A DNA stretch of 14,793 nt, from assembly GCA_963579925.1 (NCBI GenBank), contig CAUZJA010000048.1, forward strand, positions 1 through 14,793, written 5' to 3'. Under the pieces are notes generated by a model that worked only from the letters and a program-made list of their open reading frames with translations, searched no databases and was not told the origin of the DNA. Shown in pieces: positions 14,478 through 14,793 of this stretch; within the stretch, counting starts at the first letter, position 1, and each line of letters opens with the position of its first letter. The DNA is from UBA1151 sp963579925. Its GTDB lineage: Bacteria > Chloroflexota > Dehalococcoidia > Lucifugimonadales > Lucifugimonadaceae. The position numbers were made by a program, and so were the translations under genes.

Positions 14478-14630
14478 GTGCAAACTAGTGGCTTGATGCC
14501 AGAGTTCTTTGACGCTGAGTTCACTACGCTCGGCGCGAGTACGGTGACCGCACTCGATCTACTGGCCTGTTTCGATACACCGGTTGTGTTGACGTTCTGG
14601 TGGTTAGTGAACGGCATCACGCGACTGTGA
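14478..14630 (+). CDS. Possible 50-residue small protein
   Basis: GTG at 14478 opens a 50-codon frame with the core MPEFFDAEFTTLG and a hydrophobic stretch from STVTALDLLACF to FWWLVNGITRL. It could form one membrane helix. TATCTT-CCCGGCC directly before the GTG copies the arrangement before the M20 gene. No Shine-Dalgarno is present and no family is recognised; chance or a gene remnant is quite possible. Confidence 0.25.
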   Translation: MQTSGLMPEFFDAEFTTLGASTVTALDLLACFDTPVVLTFWWLVNGITRL

Positions 14631-14671
14631 AATATGGGTTTGTTTGTTTCGGTTCCTCCGATTGGGATCAA

Positions 14672-14708
14672 CCCCTCACCCTGGCCCTCTCCCCCAAGGG
14701 GCGAGGGG
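14672..14708. repeat. REP-like GC-rich inverted repeat
   Basis: The 37-base element starts CCCCTCACCCTGGCCCTCTC and ends AAGGGGCGAGGGG. Outer arms CCCCTC/GAGGGG and inner CCCC-AA-GGGG make it a palindromic unit. This type of element occurs in intergenic DNA of many unrelated bacteria, usually in many copies. Only one copy is in this window. It could also stop transcription of the gene ending at 14726. Confidence 0.65.
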
Positions 14709-14725
14709 AACAGCAACGGAGCGGA

Positions 14726-14793
14726 TCAGTATTGGCTCGCACCGGGTATTGGCGCGTCTGCGTACTTCTTCGAGCCGAGGGCTTGTGCACGTG
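14726..14793 (-). CDS. Possible C-terminal end of a gene entering from the right
   Basis: One minus-strand frame reads RAQALGSKKYADAPIPGASQY and stops at 14728-14726. It looks like an ordinary protein C-terminus with GC-rich codons, and the REP-like repeat follows 17 bases later as expected after a gene. Only 21 full codons are visible and a second frame is also open, so the call is tentative. Confidence 0.3.
   Translation of the reverse strand, partial: RAQALGSKKYADAPIPGASQY

Noticed and set aside
14147..14716. 189-residue and 92-residue minus-strand open frames
   Set aside because: Composition is rich in S, T, R, P and C with no core pattern; the longer one starts inside the REP-like repeat.
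1..14793. tRNA, rRNA, CRISPR array, prophage or transposase genes
   Set aside because: No cloverleaf, spaced repeats, phage genes or transposase motifs were seen by eye; a covariance-model scan was not possible.

Overview
The window looks like a chromosomal segment of a moderately GC-rich bacterium. The most likely source is a Chloroflexota lineage near the marine SAR202 group (Dehalococcoidia). I infer this from the divergent DnaA sequence and from a housekeeping block sitting beside oxidative and catabolic genes (enolase superfamily, Fe(II)/2-oxoglutarate oxygenase, SDR, M20 amidohydrolase, TPP enzyme). The assignment is from memory of family content, not from a search, and is tentative (about 0.6).

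Left part (1-4214), housekeeping. The GTPase gene obg runs off the left edge on the minus strand. It is separated by about 400 bases from the 3' end of dnaA, also on the minus strand. That gap carries one perfect DnaA box and two one-mismatch boxes, so it is a candidate replication origin. dnaA appears to start at a CTG codon behind a perfect AGGAGG. fmt (methionyl-tRNA formyltransferase) is divergent from dnaA, on the plus strand.

Middle part (4215-7801), a plus-strand group in partial decay. It holds dihydroxyacetone-kinase-type subunits DhaK and DhaL, separated by a small two-helix membrane protein gene on the opposite strand. Next come a 108-residue remnant of an MFS transporter and an enolase-superfamily dehydratase gene that has lost its ATG and carries two opposite frameshifts. 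No DhaM phosphotransferase partner is present. DhaK and DhaL both depart from the usual signatures, so their substrate and phosphate donor are open.

Right part (7924-14099), a one-directional minus-strand array. In order of transcription: an acetolactate-synthase-like TPP enzyme, an AbrB-type antitoxin and PIN-domain toxin pair (the toxin has lost a conserved aspartate), an SDR oxidoreductase, an M20 amidohydrolase, a SnoaL-like protein, an unknown 92-residue protein, and a phytanoyl-CoA-dioxygenase-type oxygenase translationally coupled to it. This reads as degradation of small organic acids, amides and alcohols rather than one recognisable pathway.

Far right (14100-14793) is mostly without a convincing gene. 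It holds a REP-like GC-rich inverted repeat, a possible 50-residue ORF, and what may be the C-terminal end of another minus-strand gene.

I saw no tRNA, rRNA, CRISPR array, prophage, intact insertion sequence or recognisable defence system other than the AbrB/PIN pair. The most interesting points are the CTG start of dnaA, the candidate origin, a repeated -10-like hexamer placed 7-8 bases before start codons (a leaderless-transcript signature), the decaying enolase gene with compensating frameshifts, and the atypical DhaK/DhaL pair.
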